This document shows positions 12,594-25,541 of a stretch of DNA of 64,000 nucleotides, piece by piece; the stretch's first letter is position 1, and every line of letters begins with the position of its first letter. This DNA comes from Poa pratensis (taxonomy: Eukaryota; Streptophyta; Magnoliopsida; Poales; Poaceae), in the NCBI GenBank assembly GCA_947311845.1, contig CAMZMU010000041.1:130455840-130519839 (forward strand). The letters are read 5' to 3'. Below the pieces are notes generated by a model, which was not told the DNA's origin, made no database searches, and saw only the letters and a program-made list of their open reading frames with translations. The position numbers and the translations under genes were made by a program.

Positions 12594-12612
12594 CTCGTTA
12601 AGGGGGAAAGAC
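12594..12612 (+). promoter_or_regulatory. Polypurine tract before LTR2
   Basis: TTAAGGGGGAAAGAC sits directly before TGTAATACACC of LTR2, where plus-strand DNA synthesis would be primed. The equivalent tract is deleted at the end of internal 2. Confidence 0.8.
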
Positions 12613-15600
12613 TGTAATACACCAGCATTTAGGAGTTATCAGAGGGCAGAAATAGAAATTTGTGTATCTGAAAATCCTGAATAAATTTTTCGCAAATTAA
12701 AACCCTGGAGTGATCGAAGTTTGATCATTATTATGATTTAAGCTTTAGATCATCTTAGGTAAATTTGATAATTTTTAACATGACCTTTAGGAATTAGCTT
12801 GTAGAAAGAATTTGAATTCAAATTAAATATTCAAATAATTGAATTTGTAAAGTAAATTCAAATCCAAACATTTAAGAAACTAAAACAATAATTAAGTAAA
12901 TGAGTTTATAGATGTTTGAATAATTCAAATCTTTACAATAAATATTACAACTTATTGAATTCTTACAAAGACAAACAAATAACTTTATTGATAAAGTATA
13001 ATAATACATTGTCATTACAAGTATGTTACAACAAATTGAATTACAAAAAGGAATATTACAATTATTTCTAAAACTACAAAATCTTGTATCTTCTTCTTCA
13101 TTTGATCTCCAACTTTACAATTGATTTCCTGCAAATCAAAAGAAAGGCAAGAACAAAAGAAAACAAATACAAAGAGGGGATTAGTGTCAATCAAAGCCCT
13201 CAGTTTATGGCAGTGTAGTGCACTGCTAAACACATCATTGGGATGTTGTTAATCAAGGTTAGCATCTGTTCTTAAGCATCATTTGCCTCAGCACAACATC
13301 ATTGGCCTAAATCCACTTGGCAGTTAGAAATAAACCACACATGAAGGATAATATCAAACCAGCCGAAGCTCAGGTTCACAGAACCTGGGAAGCAACTAAC
13401 CAAGCAGCACAATCACTTGGTGCTACTGTGCTGTCCTCAGCACAGCCATTTCACTCCCAGGAGGGGATAAGAGCAAGGAAGCAGCCGTAGGAGCTAGCAA
13501 AATAGAACCACAACACTCACTCAAGCAACCAGTTCGAGTTCATCTCAGCTTAACACACAGCCCATCATCACACCACAAATCTGTCCACTTTTCACCACAC
13601 AACCCTTGCCAAAAGCAAGAACAAGATGGGTAGAAGCACAAGAGCCAGCAGGAGCTAGGAGGAGAAGTCCAGGAGCTAGAAGGGAGTAGCTGGAGCTGGA
13701 GGAGCAGGCCAGCTAGGTGAACAAGAAGGAGACCACAAGATCTGTTGATCAAGGAATCAAGAAAAGCCACAAGCAACACAGCAACACCACCACCACACCT
13801 GATAAGAGGTTGATGCTCTATTTGTCTAGCAAAATAAACTGCTAGTTACACATGGAGTAGGGTGGTGTATTTTTCCCTCAGCTAGGCATAGAAGTGCTAT
13901 GCAAAATCTTCACAGGGAATTAAAAAATAAGAAGCAAGCATAACATATGTTCTTATTTACAAGAGGCCTCAGCCTGTGCATCATAGGCAGGGGCAAGTTC
14001 TCCAATATTTAGCAAAGGCACGACATGCTAATAGCATGATTTACACATAAAGGCAGCACAAGGCCAGTACTTGGTTGCTGGGCACTAACTCCACAAGGGG
14101 AATAGCACATCAAACACATCTGTGCACTAACCATATCACTGGAAATACATTTCCTAAGCTAAAATCATCAGCTAGCTTCTGTGTAACTCAAAGGAGGCAT
14201 CACAGCAAGCTACACTAACAATAATTAGCTCCAGAAAATCATCGACACTTGCACAAAGCACTACCAGGGCATCAAAACACATCTTCTGTTCATCAACAGA
14301 AGCACAGGAAAGCATTAAAAAAGCAAGTTAAACCAGCTAGCTACTGTGTAACTCTCAGGGAGGCATCACAGAAAGCAAACTTGTCTAAATCATGCTCAAA
14401 TAACTTCAAACATCACTGCTAGATCATGCATGTTCCAACTCAGTTATAAATTATATCTATACAAATTCATGTCACAAACATCAGAACACATCCTGTGTTC
14501 ATCACAGGAGCAATAGAGCAACATCACACCTAGAAATAGGAAACATAAAATCACCACTAGCAGCTCACATCACAGAGCAGGGCACGAACGCCAGAGACGG
14601 AGTGAAGAAGAGAGGAGTGGGGAGATAGCTTACCAGCGCCTTGGAGCAAACCATGGCGGCATGGTGGGGCAGTGCCCACGCGGCCACCATGGCGCAGCCA
14701 AGGGAAGATCTTCCCTACCACCACACCATCACCACGGCGGCACTGGGCGTGGGGAACACTCGACGCAGCACAAATACGGCGGAGCAGCTTGGGCCGGGAG
14801 CACGGCGATGCCGCGCTGCTACCGGAACCCTAGGCTCGGGGACAGCCCGCGTGTGGCCGCACCGGGCGGCGGGACACAAATCGCCTCGGAGAGGATGTAG
14901 TAAAAGGGGTGGCACGTCGATTGCGCCGCGGCACGGCAGCGGAGACCGCCGGAGCTTGCCGGAATATGGCGGCGACTGCGACGGCGACAAGGGGAATCGC
15001 GAGAGGAGATGAAGAACACGGGGGTCGGGTGAGAGGAGCGAGCGAGCAAGTGTGGCTCGGGTTCGAGCCAAACCCTGGTTCTGGGTTGGGTTCAACCCAC
15101 TAGAGCCAGGGTAAAATGGTCTTTTCACAAAATAAATAAAAATGAAATTTTACAAAATCATTTATTCTAAAGTAATAGAAATACCATGCTGTAAAATAAA
15201 TAAAAATATTCATAGAAACTTTATGAACTCAAGTAAATTGATTGATATTATTAATTTATTTTATCTTGATTTAAAATATAAGATATACTATTATATCTCT
15301 AAAAATTATTTTAAATAAGATTTTAAGTTAGAAAATTCAAACAAAATTCAAATAAATTTAGAAATATATCCTGTAGTTCTTAATTCATAAAAGTGAAATT
15401 CTTTATTTAATAAAACTTGATCACTATTATTAATACCTTTAATAATTGGATTAATTTTGTGTTATAAATTTCAAGTGTTTAACCCAAATTAATAATTACT
15501 TCATAATATAAGTTTACTTGTTGTGTTTTTTTTCCAAGTGTTAGTATTTAAGTCATATTATTTTATTACTTAAAGAAAAGTTAAACACATAAGTAACCAC

Positions 15601-17574
15601 TCTTAATATTTAATAATATACCATCAATTAAATAAGTACCATTATGGTATGATACCAACAATATATATATGATTTATTTCTTCAAAAGTTATTCTTTTTG
15701 TATTCATAAATAATATTACTACACCATTTCTTCAATTAATTAAAGTCAAAACATGTTCTTTACAAACATAAAAATGATAATAACTAACCCTAAAACAACC
15801 ATTTAGTATTATGACGTTGTTTTTACTTCATTCTTATGCTTAATATGGTACTTTAAGGCTAAAGTTTTAAACTCATCTTTCTTGTGAAGTAAACTTGAAG
15901 ATAAAACAAATCTAAAAATAATCACCAAACTCAAAACAACCCTCAACCATCGAGAGTCAGTTACGGGGTTTAAGGCAATGCATCTCATACTTATGCATAT
16001 TAGCATATTGCTTCTTCAAACATTAGTCCTTACCGACCAATGGCCTTTTTTCCAGATTTTGGAGTCTTTATTGTATCGAAGACCTTGGCTGCATAATCTT
16101 GCAGTCAAAAAGGCAAGTTCACTCTTGCTCATGTCCTACTTGATTATGTTTATCAAAGTAAATGAAAAATACTATGGTTTATCATTGCATGAAAAAGAAA
16201 AACCTATCTTCGAATGATGTGAATTGCTATATAATATTGTTGGCTGGCAGATGGAACCATGGTATGATGTGGTTGGTGGAGGTTCCATTTGCACGGGAAA
16301 GTATTATCTAGGATTTAATAACCAATGCCGTCAGCGTTCTTGCGCCGTAAATGAAGCGTTAACCATGAGACTTGGAATGGGACGGGAAAGTCATCTGTGA
16401 TCTTTTCCCTTTCGCATGTCAACGGACTGCCAGTTCCTTAGGCTGTAGATCTTGCGGGACTACATGCACATGGGTGGGATCCCTTAATTCCCAACGGTAA
16501 CTGGGGTCTATGATGGATTGTAGGGATGTCTGGAACGGTCTATCTGTATGGTATAGGGGAGGACTTTGGGTCCGGATCGGTCTACCATCAGATATAGGGG
16601 AGGACAGACCTACAAAAGGGTGGGCATGCGGGGTTGTTGGAGAAGCACGGCGAATGGCTTGGATCAACAATCGGGCCCCACACCATAGGAAGTGTGGACA
16701 GGAAAGTACGCCTGGTTGTGCAACATGATGTTGGTCTCTTATGGGTAAAGTAACGCACCTCTGCAGAGTGTAAAAATGTGACATGTTACTCCCGTTCCAG
16801 GAAGGAACGGCGAACGCTGCAGGAAAGGAGGCTCCTCAAGGCCCTAGCACCTGTGAATGGATGACGGGCATAGTTTTCTGAAGATAAAATAAATCTTTTC
16901 CTAAAAATGTTTTACAAAGATATGCATGTTCATCCATGACCTTTTGGTATGGATGGTAGCTAGTGCATAAAACACCTTATTCCTATTATATGAACTTGCT
17001 GAGTAACGCTCGTGTTGCTCACCCTTTCCTCCGTTAATCCCATGCTTAGATTATTGGTGACAGCTGAGGAAGGACAGGAATCCATAACGATGTTGGTGAG
17101 ATCTTCGACAAGGAGTCAAATCAACCTGGTGAAGGCTGAAGGAGTCAACCTCTACTCTGCCGAGGATGAGTGGCGACAACAGTGCAACGGTGGACACCTC
17201 GACAACAATACCTTGGACAAGGCGTCTATAATCGGGTGGAGGAGCACAACTCTAGACACGGAAACTCCAGATGGATAGATTAGGGTTGTGACCACAGCAG
17301 TAATGGATCAGAAGTTAGAGGTAGAGCTGATATCAGCTTAGTACTACGACTTGGATCTTTTGGAGTTTCATTTGCACGAGACCTACTTTGTATGTAAAGG
17401 AGGTTCTCGAGATTTTGTATTGAATAGTGTTGTAATCCTATAGTGTTACCTTGGACCGACTATGTTTCTGTTGTACTACTCTGAAGGATGTAATATTTAC
17501 GGATTGGTCCTTCCGTGAGTATTATGTCAACGACTTGTACACTACAACATGCAGTGGTGTGCTGGGTCACTACA
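12613..17574 (+). repeat. LTR2 (4,962 bp), complete, shared by both interiors
   Basis: It has the same ends as LTR1 and is followed by a second primer binding site. It serves as 3' LTR for internal 1 and 5' LTR for internal 2. Its private changes include a short deletion near 14144 (GGAAATACATTTCC, where the others have GGAAAGTATAAATACATTTCC) and CCTTGGACAAGG near 17213. Differences among the three LTRs are mostly unique to one copy, which suggests the three arose close together in time. Confidence 0.92.
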
Positions 17575-20500
17575 GGTGGTATCAGAGCGAACGACCTTAG
17601 GATTAAAACCCTTTTAGGAGACTTGTAGGTTGGTAAGACTATAGGGAGTTATTATATTAATTAAACTCTATATTTCTACAACTATGATGGTTATTCACCT
17701 GAGAATAATACTGTCATACTTGTATACACATTTCCTTACCCAACTGGAGTAGATATTCTTATTTACTATTCTATAGGTATAATATTCATCTACCTTATTT
17801 TGTTTTTTCAACTTGGTATGACCAGTGTAAGACTGTCTTGTACCAGTAGATACACCCAATAGTTTACATCTAAGTCAGTGTTACCTACATGGTATCATTG
17901 ATAATCCTATCTTTTGAAGTAGAACCCTATCATTAGTTGTGATGGAGGAAGTGAGGAGATGTTTAATGATAGTGGAGAATCATCAACATTTAACTATGAA
18001 AAGTATGCTAAGACCCTAATGATACATATCAAAGGGGATTCACCTGAGTATAGTCTAAAGTGTTAAGGAAAGTAGGAGATGGCATAAACAATGAAGGAAG
18101 CTATAGTACAACTTATGATGTGCAATCAACAACTACATAAAGGAATTGAATATGTTCGCCAATAGATGTTCCAGCCAGAGGAAGATTCAAGTTACATGGA
18201 GTTTAGTTCGGTATGAAACCAAGCCAAACTAGAACTACTCTTAGAGTACTTTGTCCTAGGATTATTCCGCTGCAAATGGGCAACTGTGTAACTACTGAGG
18301 CAAAGAGTTGTTTTAGCATATGACTATAAGGTAATATATACCTATATTGTAGTGTATAGCATCTAAGCCTGGGTACTTGAGATGTTTTTACTCAAGGTAC
18401 TACTTATTTTACGGCTTATGTTGCATGGTTGATAAAACTGCATTTGCGATTTATTGGATCTTATTGGATTTTTGATTGGCTAGGTTGGTACATGAAGTCA
18501 GAATTTGATGTACAATGGCATGATTGTCACATTGAGTTCTTTTCTTGATGTTACTGATCCAGAGGTAGATAGGATTCGTGTAAGGGAGAGACGTGTTCTC
18601 AAAAGTTTCAAACAACAATGAAAGCTCAGGAAGAGAAGGAAGTCAAGATGATCGAAGTAAACGAAGCTACACGTGGGGATTGACCACAACTCATATCTTA
18701 TTTGGATTCGGAGGTCAACAATATCAGTACATGGAAGAATGGAGGAACTACGAAAGTTCAAGGAAGAGTACCATTACCATTGGGAGAAAGGTTAATCAAT
18801 AATGATGACAGGAAAGCTATATGAGAAAATCTACCGAGACTTATCCAAGGATGACGATTATTGAGTGAAGAACATCGAGCGGGAAATTGAAAGATGCTGG
18901 GTTAAGAAGCCACAGGAGGTAGTCATATATAGTTGGGAGTTATCGTAACTTGACGGAAGAAATAGGTGTTGGAAACTCATAAGGCACAATTGATCTTTGG
19001 AGAAAGTTCGAGAAGAAGTTGTATAGGACTTATATGTCTAAAAGAGCCATGAATTTGAAGGTAGAGGAGTATGAAGCAACAATCCAATACTTAGCAGACA
19101 ACAACAAAGTCTGATATTTCAAGCAAGGCAAGATAGTAGTATCATCGAGAACAAGGCAACAAGAGTTCAAAGTTCAATGTTCCAAAGGACACACATCAGG
19201 ACCATGGGAGATGAGTTCATGGATTGTCGATAGTACAAGGAGTTAGTAATTAGGAATGTGGCCAACAGAGACATGTGATGTCAAGATATAGTGAAGTCAC
19301 CATCTATACGGGGTAGCTATAGAGAAGGATGGATTGCCATAGGATTGACTTCCAAGATCAAAGTACTCAGATGGAGGTTGAATCAACATAAGATTAAAGA
19401 GACACATCGTCTAATAAACCAAAAGAAAGGAATCAAATTCCAGCAACAGACAGATGAAAAAGTTGTAATATCAGCCGAGTTTGGACTAGATAACCAACAA
19501 CCTATTCTATTTTAGAGTTACGATATCACCAATTGTACCTGTTTGTGCAACATGTCTTCTTCTCTAGACTCTAGGTAAGCCAACTGGAATGCTAGTGAGC
19601 GTGCCTATCTGATTTTCCGGGAGATCTTATTGGTTGTTCACAGTGGTGGACTTACCAATTGTTCTTCGGGAAGCTATTGGTGTAGGAATGATATCTCTGA
19701 ACCAGAGAATGTCTTGGGAATCACAACCTGGTGATAGTACCCGGTGTTCTTCGAGAGACCATAGGTATACAGGTTGGAAGTTTGAGTACAAAGGGCATAG
19801 AGAGAGCAACTCTATTCAGCAGAAAAGATCTAGTTGTTACTTAAGACTGAATGGATACAACTAGATGAAGATCGACTAACAAAAGGTCAGACGAAAGGAA
19901 GCGCCGTAGCAACTTCTAAGGGGAAGAGTATGTTATACCCGTAGTTCAGAGAGTAGAATGGGGCTAAATTAGATTTGTGCATTGGCATAGCATGCATCTG
20001 AAAATATGGGAAAATTTAAAACTTTTTCACGAAGTCATAGAGTGTTCAACCACCACTCGAAAGACTAGTTGAGAATGTCGTTAGTTTGACGAGTAACTAA
20101 AACCTTGAAATTCAACTTGTGAAACTTACATCGAGGTTTCGCTGATGTTGGTAGATTAGACTTAGTCATCAACATGAGTATTACAAACTTCAAAATCTTG
20201 TCCTATCTAAATTCTCAAACATTTGGCTACAAGCGAATAATATAAGAAACTATAAACCAAATGATGATGACTTACATCATTAATCGAATAAGTACATATC
20301 TTAAAGAAAATAAAAGAAAGAATATTTGGAAGGAGGATAAAAGACTAAATTAAATCTTAATCTAGATCGAGTTATCCTACCAAGATTATCTTATCTTCTT
20401 ATCTCCCAATCTTCTCAAAATCATTCTACAAGAGAAGGCAACATAAGAAAGGAGGAAGATCAACAAGAAGATTATATAGAAGGATTTCATAGATATGCAT

Positions 20501-21066
20501 AGAAGCACTATGCTAGTCCATCACTAAGTATTTTGAAATTCCAATACCAAAATATATTCTTATTAACTTCTCTAGTAACAGTGTGATATTCCATTGCAGG
20601 TGTTATATAGAGGTAGTTTGGTAACAAGACTAGCTACCTTGATAACAAATTCTTCTTACATGCATAAGGCAATTGGAAGTCATAAAAAAAAGACACATAC
20701 ATTCTTCTATAACCAACTTAGTTAAAGTTTTGCTAGGATTTAACTGGATGGCTTCACCAAGTGATGTTGGATACTAGATACAGAATTTTAATAACTTATC
20801 ATTTGGATCACCTAAATTCAAGTAGGAAAATATGATAAGATACAACCTTGATCCATACACGAGAAAGAATAGCGAGGAGGAAATAATAAACCACATTACA
20901 ACTTAGGCAACATATTCAAGTTTCTAAGTAAGCATGCTACATGGAGATTTATGGTGTTTCTCCAAGGATGAGTTCCTAGGAGGTAGTAAAGCCAATTCAT
21001 AAAGCCCACATAATAATCACCTTATCTAGGCAACATATTCAAGTTTCTAAGTAAGCATGCTACATG
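17575..21066 (+). mobile_element. Internal region 2 (about 3,492 bp), non-coding, 3' end deleted
   Basis: It starts with the primer site (TGGTATCAGAGC at 17577-17588) and matches internal 1 closely, but keeps an extra 801 bp (18856-19656). Its last 76 bp, including the polypurine tract, are missing: at 21030 the sequence jumps to a copied filler (21031-21069) and then into LTR3. No retroviral protein motifs are visible. Confidence 0.85.
17577..17588 (+). promoter_or_regulatory. Primer binding site (internal 2)
   Basis: TGGTATCAGAGC two bases after LTR2, identical to the site in internal 1. Confidence 0.85.
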
Positions 21067-21069
21067 GAG
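21031..21069 (+). repeat. Templated filler at a deletion junction
   Basis: The 39 bases CAACATATTC...ACATGGAG repeat 20908-20946, about 120 bp upstream. Entry is at a shared TAGG and exit at a shared GAG (GAGTTTATAG in LTR3). Against the intact copy (12537-12901), 365 bp are lost: 76 bp of interior and 289 bp of LTR. This is the footprint expected of error-prone end joining with template copying. Confidence 0.85.
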
Positions 21070-24000
21070 TTTATAGATGTTTGAATAATTCAAATCTTTA
21101 CAATAAATATTACAACTTATTGAATTCTTACAAAGACAAACAAATAACTTTATTGATAAAGTATAATAATACATTGTCATTACAAGTATGTTACAACAAA
21201 TTGAATTACAAAAAGGAATATTACAATTATTTCTAAAACTACAAAATCTTGTATCTTCTTCTTCATTTGATCTCCAACTTTACAATTGATTTCCTGCAAA
21301 TCAAAAGAAAGGCAAGAACAAAAGAAAACAAATACAAAGAGGGGATTAGTGTTAATCAAAGCCCTCAGTTTATGGCAATGTAGTGCACTGCTAAACACAT
21401 CATTGGGATGTTGTTAATCAAGGTTAGCATCTGTTCTTAAGCATCATTTGCCTCAGCACAACATCATTGGCCTAAATCATCTTGGCAGTCAGAAATAAAC
21501 CACACATGAAGGATAATATCAAACCAGCCGAAGCTCAGGTTCACAGAACCTGGGAAGCAACTAACCAAGCAGCACAATCACCTGGTGCTACTGTGCTGTC
21601 CTCAGCACAGCCATTTCACTCCCAGGAGGGGATAAGAGCAAGGAAGCAGCCGTAGGAGCTAGCAAAATAGAACCACAACACTCACTCAAGCAACCAGTTC
21701 GAGTTCATCTCAGCTTAACACACAGCCCATCACCACACCACAAATCTGTCCACTTTTCACCACACAACCCTTGCCAAAAGCAAGAACAAGATGGGTAGAA
21801 GCACAAGAGCCAGCAGGAGCTAGGAGGAGAAGTCCAGGAGCTAGAAGGGAGTAGCTGGAGCTGGAGGAGCAGGCCAGCTAGGTGAACAAGAAGGAGACCA
21901 CAAGATCTGTTGATCAAGGAATCAAGAAAAGCCACAAGCAACACAGCAACACCACCACCACACCTGATAAGAGGTTGATGCTCTATTTCTCTAGCAAAAT
22001 AAACTGCTAGTTACACATGGAGTAGGGTGGTGTATTTTTCTCTCAGCTAGGCATCGAAGTGCTATGCAAAATCTTCACAGGGAATTAAAAAAATAAGAAG
22101 CAAGCATAACATATGTTCTTATTTACAAGAGGCCTCAGCCTGTGCATCATAGGCAGGGGCAAGTTCTCCAATATTTAGCAAAGGCACAACATGTTAATAG
22201 CATGATTTACACATAAAGGCAGCACAAGGCCAGTACTTGGTTGCTGGGCACTAACTCCACAAGGGGAATAGCACATCAAACACATATGTGCACTAACCAT
22301 ATCACTGGAAAGTATAAATACATTTCCTAAGCTAAAATCATCAGTTAGCTTCTGTGTAACTCAAAGGAGGCATCACAGCAAGCTACACTAACAATAATTA
22401 GCTCCAGAAAATCATCTACACTTGCACAAAGCACTACCAGGGCATCAAAACACATCTTCTGTTCATCAACAGAAGCACAGGAAAGCATTAAAAAAGCAAG
22501 TTAAACCAGCTAGCTACTGTGTAACTCTCAAGGAGGCATCACAGAAAGCAAACTTGTCTAAATCATGCTCAAATAACTTCAAACATCACTGCTAGATCAT
22601 GCAATGCATGTTCCAACTCAGTTATAAATTTTATATATACAAATTCATGTCACAAACATCAGAACACATCCTGTGTTCATCACAGGAGCAATAGAGCCGT
22701 GGGGGAACACTCGACGCAGCACAAATACGGCGGAGCAGCTTGGGCCGGGAGCACGGCGATGCCGCGCTGCTACCGGAAACCCTAGGCTCGGGGACAGCCC
22801 GCGTGTGGCCGCACCGGGCGGCGGGACACAAATCGCCTCGGAGAGGATGTAGTAAAAGGGGTGGCGCGTCGATTGCGCCGCGGCACGGCAGCGGAGACCG
22901 CCGGAGCTCGCCGGAATATGGCGGCGACTGCGACGGCGACAAGGGGAATCGCGAGAGGAGAGGAAGAACACGGGGGTCGGGTGAGAGGAGCGAGCGAGCA
23001 AGTGTGGCTCGGGTTCGAGCCAAACCCTGGTTCTGGGTTGGGTTCAACCCACTAGAGCCGGGGGTAAAATGGTCTTTTCACAAAATAAATAAAAATGAAA
23101 TTTTACAAAATCATTTATTCTAAAGTAATAGAAATACCATGCTGTAAAATAAATAAAAATATTCATAGAAACTTTATGAACTCAAGTAAATTGATTGATA
23201 TTATTAATTTATTTTATCTTGATTTAAAATATAAGATATACTATTATATCTCTAAAAATTATTTTAAATAAGATTTTAAGTTAGAAAATTCAAACAAAAT
23301 TCAAATAAATTTAGAAATATATCCTGTAGTTCTTAATTCATAAAAGTGAAATTCTTTATTTAATAAAACTTGATCACTATTATTAATACCTTTAATAATT
23401 GGATTAATTTTGTGTTATAAATTTCAAGTGTTTAACCCAAATTAATAATTACTTCATAATATAAGTTTACTTGTTGTGTTTTTTTCCAAGTGTTAGTATT
23501 TAAGTCATATTATTTTATTACTTAAAGAAAAGTTAAACACATAAGTAACCACTCTTAATATTTAATAATATACCATCAATTAAATAAGTACCATTATGGT
23601 ATGATACCAACAAATATATATATGATTTATTTCTTCAAAAGTTATTCTTTTTGTATTCATAAATAATATTACTACACCATTTATTCAATTAATTGAAGTC
23701 AAAACATGTTCTTTACAAACATAAAAATGATAATAACTAACCCTAAAACAACCATTTAGTATTATGACGTTTTTTTTACTTCATTCTTATGCTTAATATG
23801 GTACTTTAAGGCTAAAGTTTTAAACTCATCTTTCTTGTGAAGTAAACTTGAAGATAAAACAAATCTAAAAATAATCACCAAACTCAAAACAACCCTCAGC
23901 CATCGAGAGTCGGTTACGGGGTTTAAGGCAATGCATCTCATACTTATGCATATTAGCATATTGCTTCTTCAAACATTAGTCCTTACTGGACCAATGGCCT

Positions 24001-25536
24001 TTTTTTCCAGATTTTGGAGTCTTTATTGTATCGAAGACCTTGGCTGCATAATCTTGCAGTCAAAAAGCCAAGTTCACTCTTGCTCATGTCCTACTTGATT
24101 ATGTTTATCAAAGTAAATGAAAAAAACTATGGTTTATCATTGCATGAAAAAGAAAAACCTATCTTCGAATGATGTGAATTGCTATATAGATATTGTTGGC
24201 TGGCAGATGGAACCATGGTATGATGTGGTTGGTGGAGGTTCCATTTGCACGGGAAAGTATTATCTAGGAATTAATAACCAATGCCGTCAACGTTCTTGCG
24301 CCGTAAATGAAGCGTTCACCATGAGACTTGGAATGGGACGGGAAAGTCATCTGTGATCTTTTCCCTTTCGCATGTCAACGGACTGCCAGTTCCTTAGGCT
24401 GTAGATCTTGCAGGACTACATGCACATGGGTGGGATCCCTTAATTCCCAACGGTAACTGGGGTCTATGATGGATTGTAGGGATGTCTGGAACGGTCTATC
24501 TGTATGGTATAGGGGAGGACTTTGGGTCCGGATCGGTCTACCATCAGATATAGGGGAGGACAGACCTACAAAAGGGTGGGCATGTGGGGTTGTTGGAGAA
24601 GCACGGCGAATGGCTTGGATCAACAATCGGGCCCCACACCATAGGAAGTGTGGATAGGAAAGTACGTCTGGTTGTGCAACATGATGTTGGTCTCTTATGG
24701 GTAAAGTAACGCACCTCTGCAGAGTGTAAAAATGTGACATGTTACTCCACGTTCCAGGAAGGAACGGCGAACGCTGCAGGAAAGGAGGCTCCTCAAGGCC
24801 CTAGCACCTGTGAATGGATGACGGGCATAGTTTTCTGAAGATAAAATAAATCTTTTCCTAAAAATGTTTTACAAAGATATGCATGTTCATCCATGACCTT
24901 TTGGTATGGATGGTAGCTAGTGCATAAAACACCTTATTCCTATTATATGAACTTGCTGAGTAACGCTCGTGTTGCTCACCCTTTCCTACGTTGATCCCCT
25001 GCTTAGATTATTGGTGACAGCTGAGGAAGGACAGGAATCCATAACGATGTTGGTGAGATCTTCGACAAGGGTCAAATCAACCTGGTGAAGGCTGAAGGAG
25101 TCAACCTCTACTCTGCCGAAGGATGAGTGGCGACAACAGTGCAACGGTGGACACCTCGACAACAATACCTTTGGTCAAGGCGTCTATAATCGGGTGGAGG
25201 AGCACAACTCTAGACACGGAAACTCCAGATGGATAGATTAGGGCTGTGACCACAGCAGTAATGGATCAGAAGTTAGAGGTAGAGCTGATATTCAGCTTAG
25301 TACTACGACTTGGATCTTTTTGAGAGTTTCATTTGCACGAGACCTACTTTTGTATGTAAAGGAGGTTCTCGAGATTTTGTATTGAATAGTGTTGTAATCC
25401 TATAGTGTTACCTTGAACCGACTATGTTTCTGTTGTACTACTCTGAAGGATGTAATATTTACGGATTGGTCCTTCCGTGAGTATTATGTCAACGACTTGT
25501 ACACTACAACATGCAGTGGTGTGCTGGGTCACTACA
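21067..25536 (+). repeat. LTR3 (4,470 bp), lacking its first 289 bp and an internal 228 bp
   Basis: It begins at the position equivalent to LTR2 12902 and ends GTCACTACA directly before the right CAATA. Besides the 5' loss it lacks sequence equivalent to 14520-14747: AATAGAGC joins CGTGGGGGAAC at 22697, with a shared GC at the junction. That removes the left half of the CpG-rich block. The 3' part is complete. Confidence 0.9.
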
Positions 25537-25541
25537 CAATA

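Larger units (their letters stand above)
9881..12612 (+). mobile_element. Internal region 1 (2,732 bp), non-coding
   Basis: It lies between LTR1 and LTR2. Full of stops, it has no gag, protease, reverse transcriptase or integrase motifs; the longest frame (10902-11111) resembles nothing I know. Compared with internal 2 it lacks 801 bp: sequence matching 18856-19656 is missing at 11164/11165. Otherwise the two interiors are nearly identical, so they are copies of one element. Confidence 0.85.
4907..25536 (+). mobile_element. Non-coding LARD-type Gypsy-like retrotransposon with three LTRs and two internal regions
   Basis: The order is LTR1 (4907-9880), internal 1 (9881-12612), LTR2 (12613-17574), internal 2 (17575-about 21066), LTR3 (about 21067-25536, 5'-truncated). 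LTRs begin TGTAATACACC and end GTCACTACA. Each internal region starts with a tRNA-iMet-type primer binding site, and internal 1 ends in a purine tract. There are no gag or pol domains in any frame. LTRs near 5 kb with a short non-coding interior match the LARD class of Triticeae (Sukkula-like by architecture; the family name is not proven). The internal 3' sequence ACTTCGGGACGAAGTTCT resembles the end of Gypsy chromovirus interiors. It needs proteins from another element to move. Confidence 0.9.

Noticed and set aside
25477..25541. Start of the transposase frame at 25477
   Set aside because: Those 22 codons belong to the LTR3 end; the true N terminus is at 4695.
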